A DNA stretch of 23,683 nt. Origin: Candidatus Subteraquimicrobium carltonvillense. Its GTDB lineage: Bacteria; Actinomycetota; Aquicultoria; Subteraquimicrobiales; Subteraquimicrobiaceae. A program made the translations under genes and the position numbers. The DNA lies in assembly GCA_002339355.1 (NCBI GenBank), contig DDKQ01000003.1:6932-30614 (forward strand), read 5' to 3'. The notes beneath the pieces were generated by a model. It did not search any database and was not told the DNA's origin. It worked only from the letters and a program-made list of their open reading frames with translations. Shown one piece after another: positions 7,073 through 16,100 of the stretch; within the stretch, counting starts at the first letter, position 1, and each line of letters opens with the position of its first letter.

Positions 7073-8101
7073 ATGATGAGTGATAAGAAAACAGTGAATG
7101 TGACCAAAATAAAGAGGGGGATTTCATTTGCCATTGGCCTAAGCGTTGTTGCCATCGTTATTTTGGTATCGTACTCCGCTGCTCCTGAAACGTGGGTTTC
7201 TCTTTGCCAAATTAAAATCAATTTTCTACTAATGGCTCTCCTGTGTCTGGTTTCCATGTGGTTGCTTGAGGGAGTAGGATTCGGTCTTTTAATCCATGGA
7301 GTGGGTAAATTTATTCCATTTTTAAGCCTGGTTAGGATTTTTTTAGCCAGCAATTTTGTAGGTTTTGTTACTCCCTTCGGCTCAGGGGGAGTGCCCGCGC
7401 AGATTTATCTTCTAACAAAGAAGGGACTCTCTGCTGGGGAATCAACGGCTGTAGTATCCACTAGAGCTCTTTTATCCTCCTGGTTTTTTGGTATTATTGG
7501 ACCGGTAGCCTTTTTCTTGCTGCGCCCTCATTTGTCTCTTAAATCTTCTTGGATTGATTTTTTTGGCCCCACACTTGTAGCTTTATTTTTATTTACACTC
7601 CTATTTCTTTATCTTCTGTGGAGACCACAGAAAGGGGGATATCTTGCCTCTGCCTGCTGCAATTGGTCTCCCTTGGTAAGGTGTTTTGGAACCGAGCGTA
7701 TGAAAAGAATCCAAACCTCCATTGCTCATGAGATTGAGAAGTTACATCAAGGTCTTTCACTTCTCTTTCGCTCCAATTTTTTGATGGTCCTGGCTGTTGC
7801 CGGCTGTATAATTTTATGTTGGCTACTTTTGTTTGCGATTGCACCTTTGTTGCTTTTGGGGTTTGGGGTCAAGATCAATGTGGTACAGGTCCTCTTTTAC
7901 CAATTTGTATTATTTTTCCTCATTCCTCTTTCGCCCACACCGGGAGGTAGTGGAGCAGCCGAACTGGGGTTTGCAGCCTTGCTAACCTCTTTGGTTCCCA
8001 AACATTTATTGGCTGTCTTTGTTATACTTTGGCGATTTCTAACCTATTATCTAAACTTGCTGGTGGGAGGTATTATTTTAGTTTTATTTTTAAGGAAATG
8101 A
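7073..8101 (+). CDS. Lysylphosphatidylglycerol synthase TM-region family (UPF0104) membrane protein
   Basis: A 342-residue integral membrane protein with about eight hydrophobic segments, the first at residues 17-35. It matches the flippase/transmembrane part of the LPG synthase (MprF/AglD-like) family, with typical motifs FVTPFGSGGVPAQIYLL near residue 98 and PLSPTPGGSGAAELGF near residue 282. No C-terminal aminoacyl-transfer domain is present, so lysyl transfer is not expected; lipid or polyprenyl-linked intermediate handling at the membrane is the usual guess for such short members. The start is uncertain: ATG codons at 7073 and 7076 both lack a Shine-Dalgarno, and the bases just upstream (CCACCTTT) resemble the anti-Shine-Dalgarno instead. 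The MFS gene starts seven bases after the stop, so the two are likely co-transcribed. Confidence 0.85.
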   Translation: MMSDKKTVNVTKIKRGISFAIGLSVVAIVILVSYSAAPETWVSLCQIKINFLLMALLCLVSMWLLEGVGFGLLIHGVGKFIPFLSLVRIFLASNFVGFVTPFGSGGVPAQIYLLTKKGLSAGESTAVVSTRALLSSWFFGIIGPVAFFLLRPHLSLKSSWIDFFGPTLVALFLFTLLFLYLLWRPQKGGYLASACCNWSPLVRCFGTERMKRIQTSIAHEIEKLHQGLSLLFRSNFLMVLAVAGCIILCWLLLFAIAPLLLLGFGVKINVVQVLFYQFVLFFLIPLSPTPGGSGAAELGFAALLTSLVPKHLLAVFVILWRFLTYYLNLLVGGIILVLFLRK

Positions 8102-8108
8102 GGGAAAA

Positions 8109-9296
8109 TTGTCTCAAGAAGCGGAAAAGCAAAAGGATTTTATCCTCAAGGGAATAACGAAAAATGTTTTCATCCTGGGAATGGTGAGCTTATTCACCGA
8201 CATCAGTAGCGAGATGATCTATCCCCTCATTCCCATCTTCTTGACCGCCGTTTTGGGTGCCCCCATGGCCATCGTTGGGGTAATCGAGGGCATTGCGGAG
8301 AGCACCGCCAGCATCTTGAAGGTATTTTCAGGATGGTTCTCCGACAAATTGGGCAAGCGGCGTCCCTTCATCGTCTCCGGTTATAGCTGTTCCGCTGTGG
8401 CCAAACCGCTTTTAGCTGCGGCTTTCAGTTGGCCGGTGGTCCTGGTCGCCCGCTTCATCGATCGATTCGGTAAAGGGGTAAGGACTTCAGCCAGGGATGC
8501 GATGATCGCCGATGAAACCAATACCCAGAATCGGGGAAAAGCTTTCGGTTTCCATCGAGCCATGGATACGAGTGGAGCGGTTCTCGGTCCTCTCTTGGCT
8601 TTGGTCCTTTTGACTCTTCTTGAAGAGAATTATCGTCTTATCTTTTTAATCGCTCTCATTCCGGCGGTTACAGCCGTTGTACTCCTGCTTTTATTTGTGA
8701 AGGAGAGGGTAAAGATAGCATTGTCCCCTGCTGAAGCGCCGAAGTTCAACTTAGGTCAGTTTGACCGCAGGTTCAAACTCTTTCTCTTAATCATTTTGAT
8801 CTTCGGATTGGGTAATTCCAGCGATGTTTTCCTGATCATGCGGGCGAAGAATTTGGGATTCTCAACGATGTTGGTTGTGGTCGCCTATGTGCTTTATAAC
8901 TCCGTCTATGCCCTCCTTTCGACTCCAGCAGGGATCCTCTCCGACAGAATTGGACGAAGAAGGGTCATAATGACCGGTTTCTTCATCTTTGCCGCGGTAT
9001 ATTTTGGTTTTGCCTTCGTGAGGACGAATATTTACGTTTGGGGACTTTTTGCCATCTACGGATTTTATGTGGCCATGACCGAGGGCGTGAGCAGAGCCTT
9101 TGTCTCGGATTTGGTTCCCACTGAAAAAAGGGGTACGGCTTTGGGGATATTCCACACAACCACTGGGCTGGTAACCTTTGCCGCTAGCTTTATCGCCGGT
9201 CTCTTGTGGACCTACGTGAGTGTCCCTGCGCCCTTCATTTATGGAGGAATTATGGCCGCCCTTGCTGCCATATTATTCTTAAGACTTTTACCTTAA
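8109..9296 (+). CDS. Major facilitator superfamily transporter
   Basis: A 395-residue MFS permease with about 12 membrane segments in the cytoplasmic membrane. Signature stretches are TDISSEMIYPLIPIFL near the N-terminus, the loop 2-3 motif GWFSDKLGKRRPFI, RFGKGVRTSARDAMIAD, and a second-half repeat GILSDRIGRRRVIM. The GKGVRTS(A/P)RDA motif marks a widespread prokaryotic MFS subgroup whose substrate is usually unknown; no substrate is assigned. The start is TTG 8109, preceded by AGGG at 8101-8104, seven bases after the previous stop, which implies an operon with the LPG-synthase-type protein. The gene converges on the minus-strand LysE gene, with a hairpin-rich gap between. Confidence 0.9.
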   Translation: MSQEAEKQKDFILKGITKNVFILGMVSLFTDISSEMIYPLIPIFLTAVLGAPMAIVGVIEGIAESTASILKVFSGWFSDKLGKRRPFIVSGYSCSAVAKPLLAAAFSWPVVLVARFIDRFGKGVRTSARDAMIADETNTQNRGKAFGFHRAMDTSGAVLGPLLALVLLTLLEENYRLIFLIALIPAVTAVVLLLLFVKERVKIALSPAEAPKFNLGQFDRRFKLFLLIILIFGLGNSSDVFLIMRAKNLGFSTMLVVVAYVLYNSVYALLSTPAGILSDRIGRRRVIMTGFFIFAAVYFGFAFVRTNIYVWGLFAIYGFYVAMTEGVSRAFVSDLVPTEKRGTALGIFHTTTGLVTFAASFIAGLLWTYVSVPAPFIYGGIMAALAAILFLRLLP

Positions 9297-9397
9297 ACCT
9301 CCAACCATCTCCAAGCCCGAACCTAGATGTAATGTTCACGTACATTGGTAACACTTATATTTATATTGTTAGGGGCATCCTTCCGAGTGCTAGCCCA

Positions 9398-9415
9398 GCC
9401 CCGACAAGTCGGGGC
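9398..9415. repeat. Hairpin 1 of the convergent gap; copy of the CCCGACRAGTCGGG palindrome
   Basis: GCCCCGAC and GTCGGGGC form a perfect 8-bp inverted repeat with an AA centre. The same core occurs at 4890-4905 and 21227-21240. No T-run follows on either strand here. Confidence 0.7.
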
Positions 9416-9439
9416 AGCAGCTGCTACAAGAACAGGTAG

Positions 9440-9459
9440 GGGTGGGGTTTATCCCACCC
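9440..9459. repeat. Hairpin 2 of the convergent gap
   Basis: GGGTGGG (9440-9446) and CCCACCC (9453-9459) form a perfect 7-bp stem with a 6-base loop, 24 bases after hairpin 1. Confidence 0.6.
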
Positions 9460-9470
9460 AAGACCAAAAT

Positions 9471-9494
9471 GCGGCGGATGAACCGCCGCGCTAC
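9471..9494. repeat. Hairpin 3 of the convergent gap, REP-like with CGCTAC tail
   Basis: GCGGCGG (9471-9477) pairs perfectly with CCGCCGC (9483-9489) around ATGAA, followed by GCTAC. The arm and tail match the element at 1935-1973. Confidence 0.65.
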
Positions 9495-9515
9495 AAAATG
9501 GGGGGACAGACTAAA

Positions 9516-9534
9516 AAGGGTCAGATTAACCCTT
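9516..9534. terminator. Hairpin 4, overlapping the lysE stop codon
   Basis: AAGGGT (9516-9521) pairs with ACCCTT (9529-9534). It spans the stop codon of the minus-strand gene. On the minus strand the stem is followed by TTTTT-containing sequence (the A5 run at 9513-9517 read in reverse overlaps the stem base), so it could be a weak terminator for that gene. Confidence 0.35.
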
Positions 9535-10173
9535 ATAAACAAATTGGATAAAAGAAATTCCAAGAATTACCAGGAAAATCCCGCTGCCAACCACGATATA
9601 TTTAAGTAGAATGTCGCTCAAAAATTTCTTTCCCTTATCGATGGAGTAGCTAACAAACCCGAACCAACCCAAATCCGCGCTGATGTGTCCAATCAGAAAA
9701 GCTGTGAAGCCAATTATCCCTGCGATCTCAATGCTCTTGTACATGATGGGCATACCTATTGCTGCCCACCATAGAAAGAAGTGGGGGTTGGAGACGCTGG
9801 TTAGAAACCCTTCAATGGGAAGGCTGTAAGCGGAGAATCTAGTTTCTCTAACTGGACCCGGTTTTACATCGAGACGAACTTTCTTGGAAACAATCATTAG
9901 ATAAAATCCCATGAGCATGAGCATAACTCCACCTATGTAGCCGATGGCGACTCTAGCCGATGCAGATTCCAACGCAGCGCCTAAGCCCAGGAAGAGCAAG
10001 ATGATTATGATTGTTTCGATCATGAAATGACCGAGGATGATCAAAGGTCCTGCGGTATAACCTCGTTTTATGGATTCAGCGACGGTGACCGCGAAAACGG
10101 GTCCGGGCACAATAGCCCCTGACAACGCGGCAAAGAATGAGGCAACCATCAATCCCAGAAGTCCCAATACCAT
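9526..10173 (-). CDS. LysE/RhtB-family exporter
   Basis: An inner-membrane exporter of the LysE superfamily, which exports amino acids or related small molecules; the substrate cannot be read here. The 215-residue protein has about six hydrophobic segments, starting immediately after the chosen start. The family motif is clear near the N-terminus: SGAIVPGPVFAVTVAESIKRG. Later motifs include GFLTSVSNPHFFLWWAAIG in the middle. The frame remains open upstream to 10266, but the extra 31 residues are polar, unrelated to the family and would cover the shared promoter region; ATG 10173 is therefore preferred, with AAGAG directly upstream. It is divergent from the UPF0182 gene and converges on the MFS gene. 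Confidence 0.87.
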   Translation of the reverse strand: MVLGLLGLMVASFFAALSGAIVPGPVFAVTVAESIKRGYTAGPLIILGHFMIETIIIILLFLGLGAALESASARVAIGYIGGVMLMLMGFYLMIVSKKVRLDVKPGPVRETRFSAYSLPIEGFLTSVSNPHFFLWWAAIGMPIMYKSIEIAGIIGFTAFLIGHISADLGWFGFVSYSIDKGKKFLSDILLKYIVVGSGIFLVILGISFIQFVYKG

Positions 10174-10268
10174 CTCTTGGATCGACCCCCGGTATAGCTT
10201 TTTATCATAGCTATGGTAGTATGACAAATATATAATAAAGGTAAATCTGTTTAAAGTGAGGGGCAAAT
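10174..10268. promoter_or_regulatory. Divergent promoter region, lysE / UPF0182
   Basis: An AT-rich 95-bp spacer between divergent genes. On the plus strand TATAAT occurs at 10231-10236, 32 bases before the UPF0182 start, with a GAGGGG Shine-Dalgarno at 10258-10263; no good -35 is seen at the right distance. On the minus strand TTGTCA and TATGAT hexamers are present but only 12 bases apart. Confidence 0.4.
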
Positions 10269-12986
10269 ATGAGAAGGATCAAATGGATTCTGATTTTAAT
10301 CATTTTATTGATCCTGCTCAGCTTGGGGAGGATAGCTGGACTTTACACCGACTGGTTATGGTTTAAAGAGCTTGGATACGCTTCAGTCTTTTTGAAAATT
10401 CTTTCAACCCAAATTCTCCTCGCGTTATTCTCGGGGGCTCTCTTCTTCGCCATCCTTTTCATAAACGCCCTCCTCGCCAGGTATCTTTCTCCGAAATATG
10501 TAACCATCGAACAGGAATTAATCGAGATCTATAGAGGGGTGTACAGGAGATACTTCAATTTAATCTTACTAGTCATTGCATTATTTTTTAGCGCCATCGC
10601 CGCAGGTAGTACTGCAGACCATTGGGATATGGTTTTACGCTATCTCCATCAAGCCCCTTTCAAAGTTACCGATCCCATATACCATCGCGGTGTAGGTTTT
10701 TATGTTTTCAACCTGCCCCTTTACCGCTATCTATGGGGATGGTTACTGTATGCCCTCGTGGCTGCCGTGCTCATTTCGATCTTCGTGTATTGGTTTGAAG
10801 GAGCCATTCTCTTAAGGAGAAGGGAGACTCGCCTCTCAAGACTGGTGAGGATCGTGCCCCAGGCTAAAGCGCATCTTTCGGTACTGTGCGGATTAATTTT
10901 GGTCGTCATCGCTTGGGGCTACAGGTTGAATATATACGAACTTTTATATTCCCCGCGAGGGGTGGCTTTTGGAGCGAGTTATACCGATATCCACGCTCAG
11001 CTTCCAGCCTTGAGACTAATGATCATCATGTCCCTATTCTGCGCTGCTCTTTTCATAATCAATATCTATTACCGTGGTTGGAGGCTTCCGGCCACCGGTA
11101 TAAGCTTACTCATACTAGCTTCAATTGTAGCCGGCACCATCTATCCCGCCATTATCCAGCAGTATCGGGTTCTGCCCAATGAAATTGCGAAAGAAAAGCC
11201 ATATATCATTCTGAATATCAAATATACACGAAAAGCCTACGATTTAAACAAAATAAATGAGCGGGAATTTCCAGCCACGGAGACTTTGACTCTTGATGAT
11301 ATCCGAAAGAATGAGGCCACGATAAAAAATGTAAGGCTCTGGGATTGGCGCCCCTTAAGGAAAACCTATGGTCAGATACAGGAAATAAGATTGTATTATA
11401 GCTTCCGAGACGTCGACATCGACCGCTATCACTTGGATGGTGAGTATCGGCAGGTTACCCTATCTGCAAGGGAATTGGCACAAGATCAACTTCCCGCGGC
11501 TGCAAAAACTTGGATTAACCGGCATTTGGTCTATACCCATGGACATGGTCTGGTTATGAATCCTGTGAATACGGTCACCCCCGAGGGCTTGCCGGAGTTG
11601 CTCATCAAGGATATCCCACCGAAGTCAGAGGTCGATCTGAAGATCAATCGCCCAGAGATATATTACGGGGAGGTAGCCAACGAGTATGTCATAGTGAAGA
11701 CCAAAGAAAGGGAGTTTGATTATCCCAAGGGTGACAAAAATAAATGGACCACTTATAAGGGGCGAGGTGGAGTTCCCGTCAAATCTCTCCTTAGAAAGCT
11801 CGCCTTCACTTTGAGATTCGGGAGCGTGAAGATTCTCCTTTCTGATGCAATCACGCCCGAGAGCAGATTCATGTACTATCGCCAAATTACTCAACGTGTA
11901 AGGAAAATAGCTCCATTTTTGACTTACGATCCTGATCCATACCTCGTCGTCTCCGAGGATGGCAAGCTCTACTGGATTCAGGATGCCTATACCATCACCG
12001 ATATGTATCCCTATTCCGAACCCTTTAAGGGTAGAAATCTTGGCAAGCACGGTAACTACATCCGAAATTCCGTAAAGGTGGTCATCGATGCCTATAACGG
12101 AGATACCGTTTTCTATCTCATTGACAAAGAGGATCCACTCATAAATACCTACGCCAAAATTTTTCCCGACTTATTTATGCCTTTTGAGGCAATGCCCTTT
12201 GATTTGAAGAAGCACGTTAGATATCCTGAACAGTTATTCAGAATCCAGGCTCAAATGTACTGCACCTACCATATGCAAGATCCTCAAGTCTTCTACAACA
12301 AGGAAGATTTGTGGACTCTTCCAGAGGAGATTTATGAGGAAGGTGAGCAGAAGATAGAATCATATTATATCATCATGAGGCTGCCGGATCATCCAAAGGA
12401 AGAATTCATCCTCATGCTACCGTTCACCCCGGCGAATCGGGATAATATGATCGCCTGGGTATGTGCCAAGTGCGACCTGCCGGATTATGGGGAGCTTTTG
12501 GTGTACAAGTTTCCCAAGGAAAAGCTGATTTACGGACCGATGCAGATCGAGGCACGCATCAATCAGCATCCTGAAATTTCCAGACAATTGACCCTTTGGG
12601 GGCAGAGAGGCTCTCGAGTGATTCGAGGTAACTTGCTCGTCATCCCCATTGAACAATCACTCCTCTTCATCGAGCCCCTTTATTTGGAGGCAGAGCAAAC
12701 AGAGCTCCCCGAACTAAAGAGGGTGATCGTTGCCTTCAGCAATCGCATTGCCATGGAAGAGAATCTCGAAACAGCGTTGCAGGTGATTTTCGGGGAGAGG
12801 GAGATACCCCGCGAGCGGATAAAACCCCCTGAAGAGGAGGAATTACCCATCGGGAAGCTCATCGATGTCACCATTGAGCACTTCAATAGAGCTCAAGAGC
12901 GACTCAAAGCCGGCGATTGGGCTGGTTTCGGCGAAGAGATCAAGAAGCTGGAACAATACTTAAAGATGCTCAAAGAGCGAACTTAG
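10269..12986 (+). CDS. UPF0182 (COG1615) large membrane protein
   Basis: A 905-residue member of the UPF0182 family, whose function is unknown. The N-terminal third (to about residue 300) holds around seven membrane helices, including an N-terminal one (ILILIILLILLSL) followed by the family-typical YTDWLWFKELGYASVF. The remaining 600 residues form a large polar domain, expected outside the membrane, with family motifs such as HGLVMNPVNTVTPEGLP and TPANRDNMIAWVCAKCD. The C-terminal tail is acidic and helical (ERIKPPEEEELPIG, then FNRAQERLKAGDWAGFGEEI), a common ending in this family. Full family length, ATG start with GAGGGG upstream. It stands alone, divergent from lysE; the following genes are AT-rich and appear foreign. 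Confidence 0.92.
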   Translation: MRRIKWILILIILLILLSLGRIAGLYTDWLWFKELGYASVFLKILSTQILLALFSGALFFAILFINALLARYLSPKYVTIEQELIEIYRGVYRRYFNLILLVIALFFSAIAAGSTADHWDMVLRYLHQAPFKVTDPIYHRGVGFYVFNLPLYRYLWGWLLYALVAAVLISIFVYWFEGAILLRRRETRLSRLVRIVPQAKAHLSVLCGLILVVIAWGYRLNIYELLYSPRGVAFGASYTDIHAQLPALRLMIIMSLFCAALFIINIYYRGWRLPATGISLLILASIVAGTIYPAIIQQYRVLPNEIAKEKPYIILNIKYTRKAYDLNKINEREFPATETLTLDDIRKNEATIKNVRLWDWRPLRKTYGQIQEIRLYYSFRDVDIDRYHLDGEYRQVTLSARELAQDQLPAAAKTWINRHLVYTHGHGLVMNPVNTVTPEGLPELLIKDIPPKSEVDLKINRPEIYYGEVANEYVIVKTKEREFDYPKGDKNKWTTYKGRGGVPVKSLLRKLAFTLRFGSVKILLSDAITPESRFMYYRQITQRVRKIAPFLTYDPDPYLVVSEDGKLYWIQDAYTITDMYPYSEPFKGRNLGKHGNYIRNSVKVVIDAYNGDTVFYLIDKEDPLINTYAKIFPDLFMPFEAMPFDLKKHVRYPEQLFRIQAQMYCTYHMQDPQVFYNKEDLWTLPEEIYEEGEQKIESYYIIMRLPDHPKEEFILMLPFTPANRDNMIAWVCAKCDLPDYGELLVYKFPKEKLIYGPMQIEARINQHPEISRQLTLWGQRGSRVIRGNLLVIPIEQSLLFIEPLYLEAEQTELPELKRVIVAFSNRIAMEENLETALQVIFGEREIPRERIKPPEEEELPIGKLIDVTIEHFNRAQERLKAGDWAGFGEEIKKLEQYLKMLKERT

Positions 12987-12989
12987 GTA

Positions 12990-13081
12990 TTGTCACCTAT
13001 ATTTTTCGATTTTTCTCCCAGCTTTTTCTGTTGTCAATATAAATTGGCATTATTTATAGAGTTACACCGAATTGTCAATAT
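12990..13081 (+). promoter_or_regulatory. Three TTGTCA motifs at 41-bp spacing upstream of the defence-like operon
   Basis: TTGTCA occurs at 12990, 13031 and 13072, exactly 41 bases apart each time. The second and third extend to TTGTCAATAT; the first reads TTGTCACCTAT. Each could be a -35-like box: for the second, TATAGA lies 18 bases further on; for the third, TAAAAG lies 16 bases further on. Equally they may be three regulator sites on one face of the helix, four turns apart. They fill the 164-bp gap before the methyltransferase gene. Confidence 0.5.
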
Positions 13082-13150
13082 TTACCATACGAATAAAAGT
13101 TCGTTAACATCCCATTATATGAAATGGCGAGTTTATAAAATGGTGTAAAG

Positions 13151-16100
13151 ATGATGGAGATAAAAGAGATTGTGCAAAAATACAAATCTGCGGAGAAGGA
13201 TAAAACATTTCCATTCTCTGAGTGGCACAGAAAGGATGTTTTTGAAAAACTTATTAAAAACTTTCTTATAACTTTTGGCTACAATGTGGATCAGATTAAC
13301 TACGACGATACGAAAGGCACCGTAGAACTTCAGATACACAAAGAATTAAGAGCAATTGTATATCTCTCTTCAATTCAAGAGGAACAAAGATTTTTATCAA
13401 ATAAAATTAGCGCACCCATTGATACAATTCCTGATCCTGAGACTATTAAGCCAGAATATGAAACAGCGGTCGTAACAAACTTTGAAAAATGGTTCTTTTA
13501 CTTTGATGGCAAAGAGATTTATGCCATAGCAGGAGAAAAACTTGAAAGTGAATATGAAATTTTAAATCAACTGATATCAAAAGATGCTATTGAATCAGGA
13601 AGATTTAGGGAAATAGCAAGGAAGCTTATACATAAAGAGGATAATGAACCTTTAAGGCAGGAATTGAATGGATTAAGGATAAAAATTGCCGACAGGATAC
13701 TGCGGGAAAAGATAAATACTAAACATCTTAAAAATCCAGATGAGTCTTACAATAATGAACTTTTAAATGAAATAACTACTCGCTGGATAACAAGATTTCT
13801 ATCTTTAAAACTTGCTGAGGATTCTGGAATAAGCTTCAATTTTACCCTTAGGGATGTAAGGAGGAGTTTTGAACTCATAGGAAAGATAGCACAACCTGTT
13901 ACAGGTGCAAAAGTAAAAGAAGAAACCTTGAGCAATGCGATAAGAGCTCTTATGAACGAGTTTGAAAGAAGGTTTAATGGTGGAATCTTTATGTATGAGG
14001 AAGGAGTTGATTACATAACCGTTCCAGACGCTGCATTTTTTGATCTTCTTGATGTTGCCACAGGCTGGGCTTTTACAATTGAAGATGCAAGAATTATAGG
14101 CTTTGTTTATGAGAGATTCTTGGGGCAGGAGATTGTTGTTGAAGAAAGAAGAGGTAAGCCTGAAGCAGTATTGAAAAATATTGGGGAGGCAAGAGGAAGA
14201 AGAAAAGCGGGGGGAATTTATTACACTCCTAAGTACATCGTTGATTATATCGTTAAAAACACTCTTGGAGAGATTTTGGAAGGGAAAAGAAAAGAGATAG
14301 ATAATGTAGTAAAAAATCTTGATTGTGAGAAGTTTACCTCCGTTTTGAGAGGGGTAAAGTCTTTAAAAGTTCTTGACCCGGCTTGCGGTAGCGGTTCTTT
14401 TCTTATAAAGGTTCTTGCGGAGTTTAAGAATTTTTATGATGAAGTAAATGGAAAAGCTGAGGAAATAAAAAGAAAAATTGATGCAATAAAAAGAGAAAAA
14501 ACAAAAACGCGACAACAGATGCTTTTTATTGAAGATAAAGAAATTCTTGAGTTAGAAGATAAATATTCTGAACTTCAAAAAGAGATTGATGAGATAAAAT
14601 TTTCAGGAACTTTTGCCTTGAGGCACAATATCTATGGAGTTGACCTTGATCCTAAAGCAATAGACATTACTGCATTTACTTTAATGGTTCAGGTTTATGA
14701 TGAGCTGAAAGAGGGAGCAAGATGCCCCACGATGATAAATGAGAATCTTAAAGTCGGTAATTCTTTAGTTTCTGCAGTAACTTCTGAGAAAAGAAATGGT
14801 TTTATGTCAAGGGATGAACTTGAGAAATTCAAGAATGAAATAGCAAACCTTATCAAGCTAAGAGATATAGAGAAGGGTATCGATGTTTTGGATGATGAGG
14901 ATTTGAAAAAGCTAATAGAAGAAAATTTTGGTGATGTTATCAAAATCTATCTTCATATAAAAGAGAGGTATCCAAATGCTATTCCGACCCCACAGCAAAA
15001 TCTACTTGACGAATGGAATAGAAAAGCCAAGAAAGAACCAATAGAGAAAACTTTTGATATCCTGATTCATCAGACAGGACTTGCGAGGATATTCTTGAAA
15101 GAAGTTTATTTTGAGAAGATCAGAAAGATAAAAGAACAGATTGAGAATGAGATAAATAGACCTTTAATTAGGTATTTCAATTCCGAAAAGAGGGTTTTGA
15201 GAGATAGAGAGTTTGATGAGTTACTGAGTGATGAGGATAAAGCAAGAGAAGAATTGAGATTTGTCAAAGATAGAGCAATGGAAATAAGTAAATCACAACC
15301 ACCAAAAGTATTTAACTGGGAAATTGAATTTCCAGAAGTTTTCTTTGACGGAAATGGCTTAAAAGAAAATCCAGGGTTTGATGTGGCTGTAGGAAATCCA
15401 CCGTGGGGAAGAATTAAGGAACTACCGACGCAAGAAGAAAAATATGTACTATCAGAATACTTTAGAAGCGAAATATATTCTTTGCAGAGAGGCAATATTA
15501 ATCTTTATAAGCTCTTTTTAGAGAGAGCGCATGTTGAGCTAAAATATAATGGTTTATTTTCTATGATATGGCCTGCAACATTTTTAGGGGAAAACGATTC
15601 TATACCTTTAAGAATAGAAATTTTTGAGAATAACACAGTAAAAATAGTCCTTCATTTCCCAGTGCCTACGGTTCATGAACTTTTTGATAGACAACTGATT
15701 ATGGAAGCGACAGTTTTAACCTATCAAAAGCAAAGACAAAAAGATTATGAATTTTCACTGAAAACTGAAATATTAATAGAAGAAGCAAGAAATTTAAAAG
15801 ATATTAGACATTTAAAAATAAAAAGGAATTCTCTCAAATTGCTTTCTGAAACATATCAAATCCCAATCTTCAAAAACATGGAAAAAGAATGGGCAATTTT
15901 GGATAAACTTGGTAAATATCCAAAATTTGGGAATACCGATAATGGAAAACCTATAGGAATTATCGGCGAAGGGCATTTACATGAAACTATTGATAAAAAA
16001 TTTATGAGCGAAAAGCCTACAGGAGATTTATTGATTCGTGGAGTTCATGTGCGAAGATATTTTATAGATTTAAGTCCAGATGGAGAACACCCAAGATGGG

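Noticed and set aside
10174..10266. N-terminal extension of the LysE-type protein
   Set aside because: Polar 31-residue extension unlike the family and covering the shared promoter spacer.
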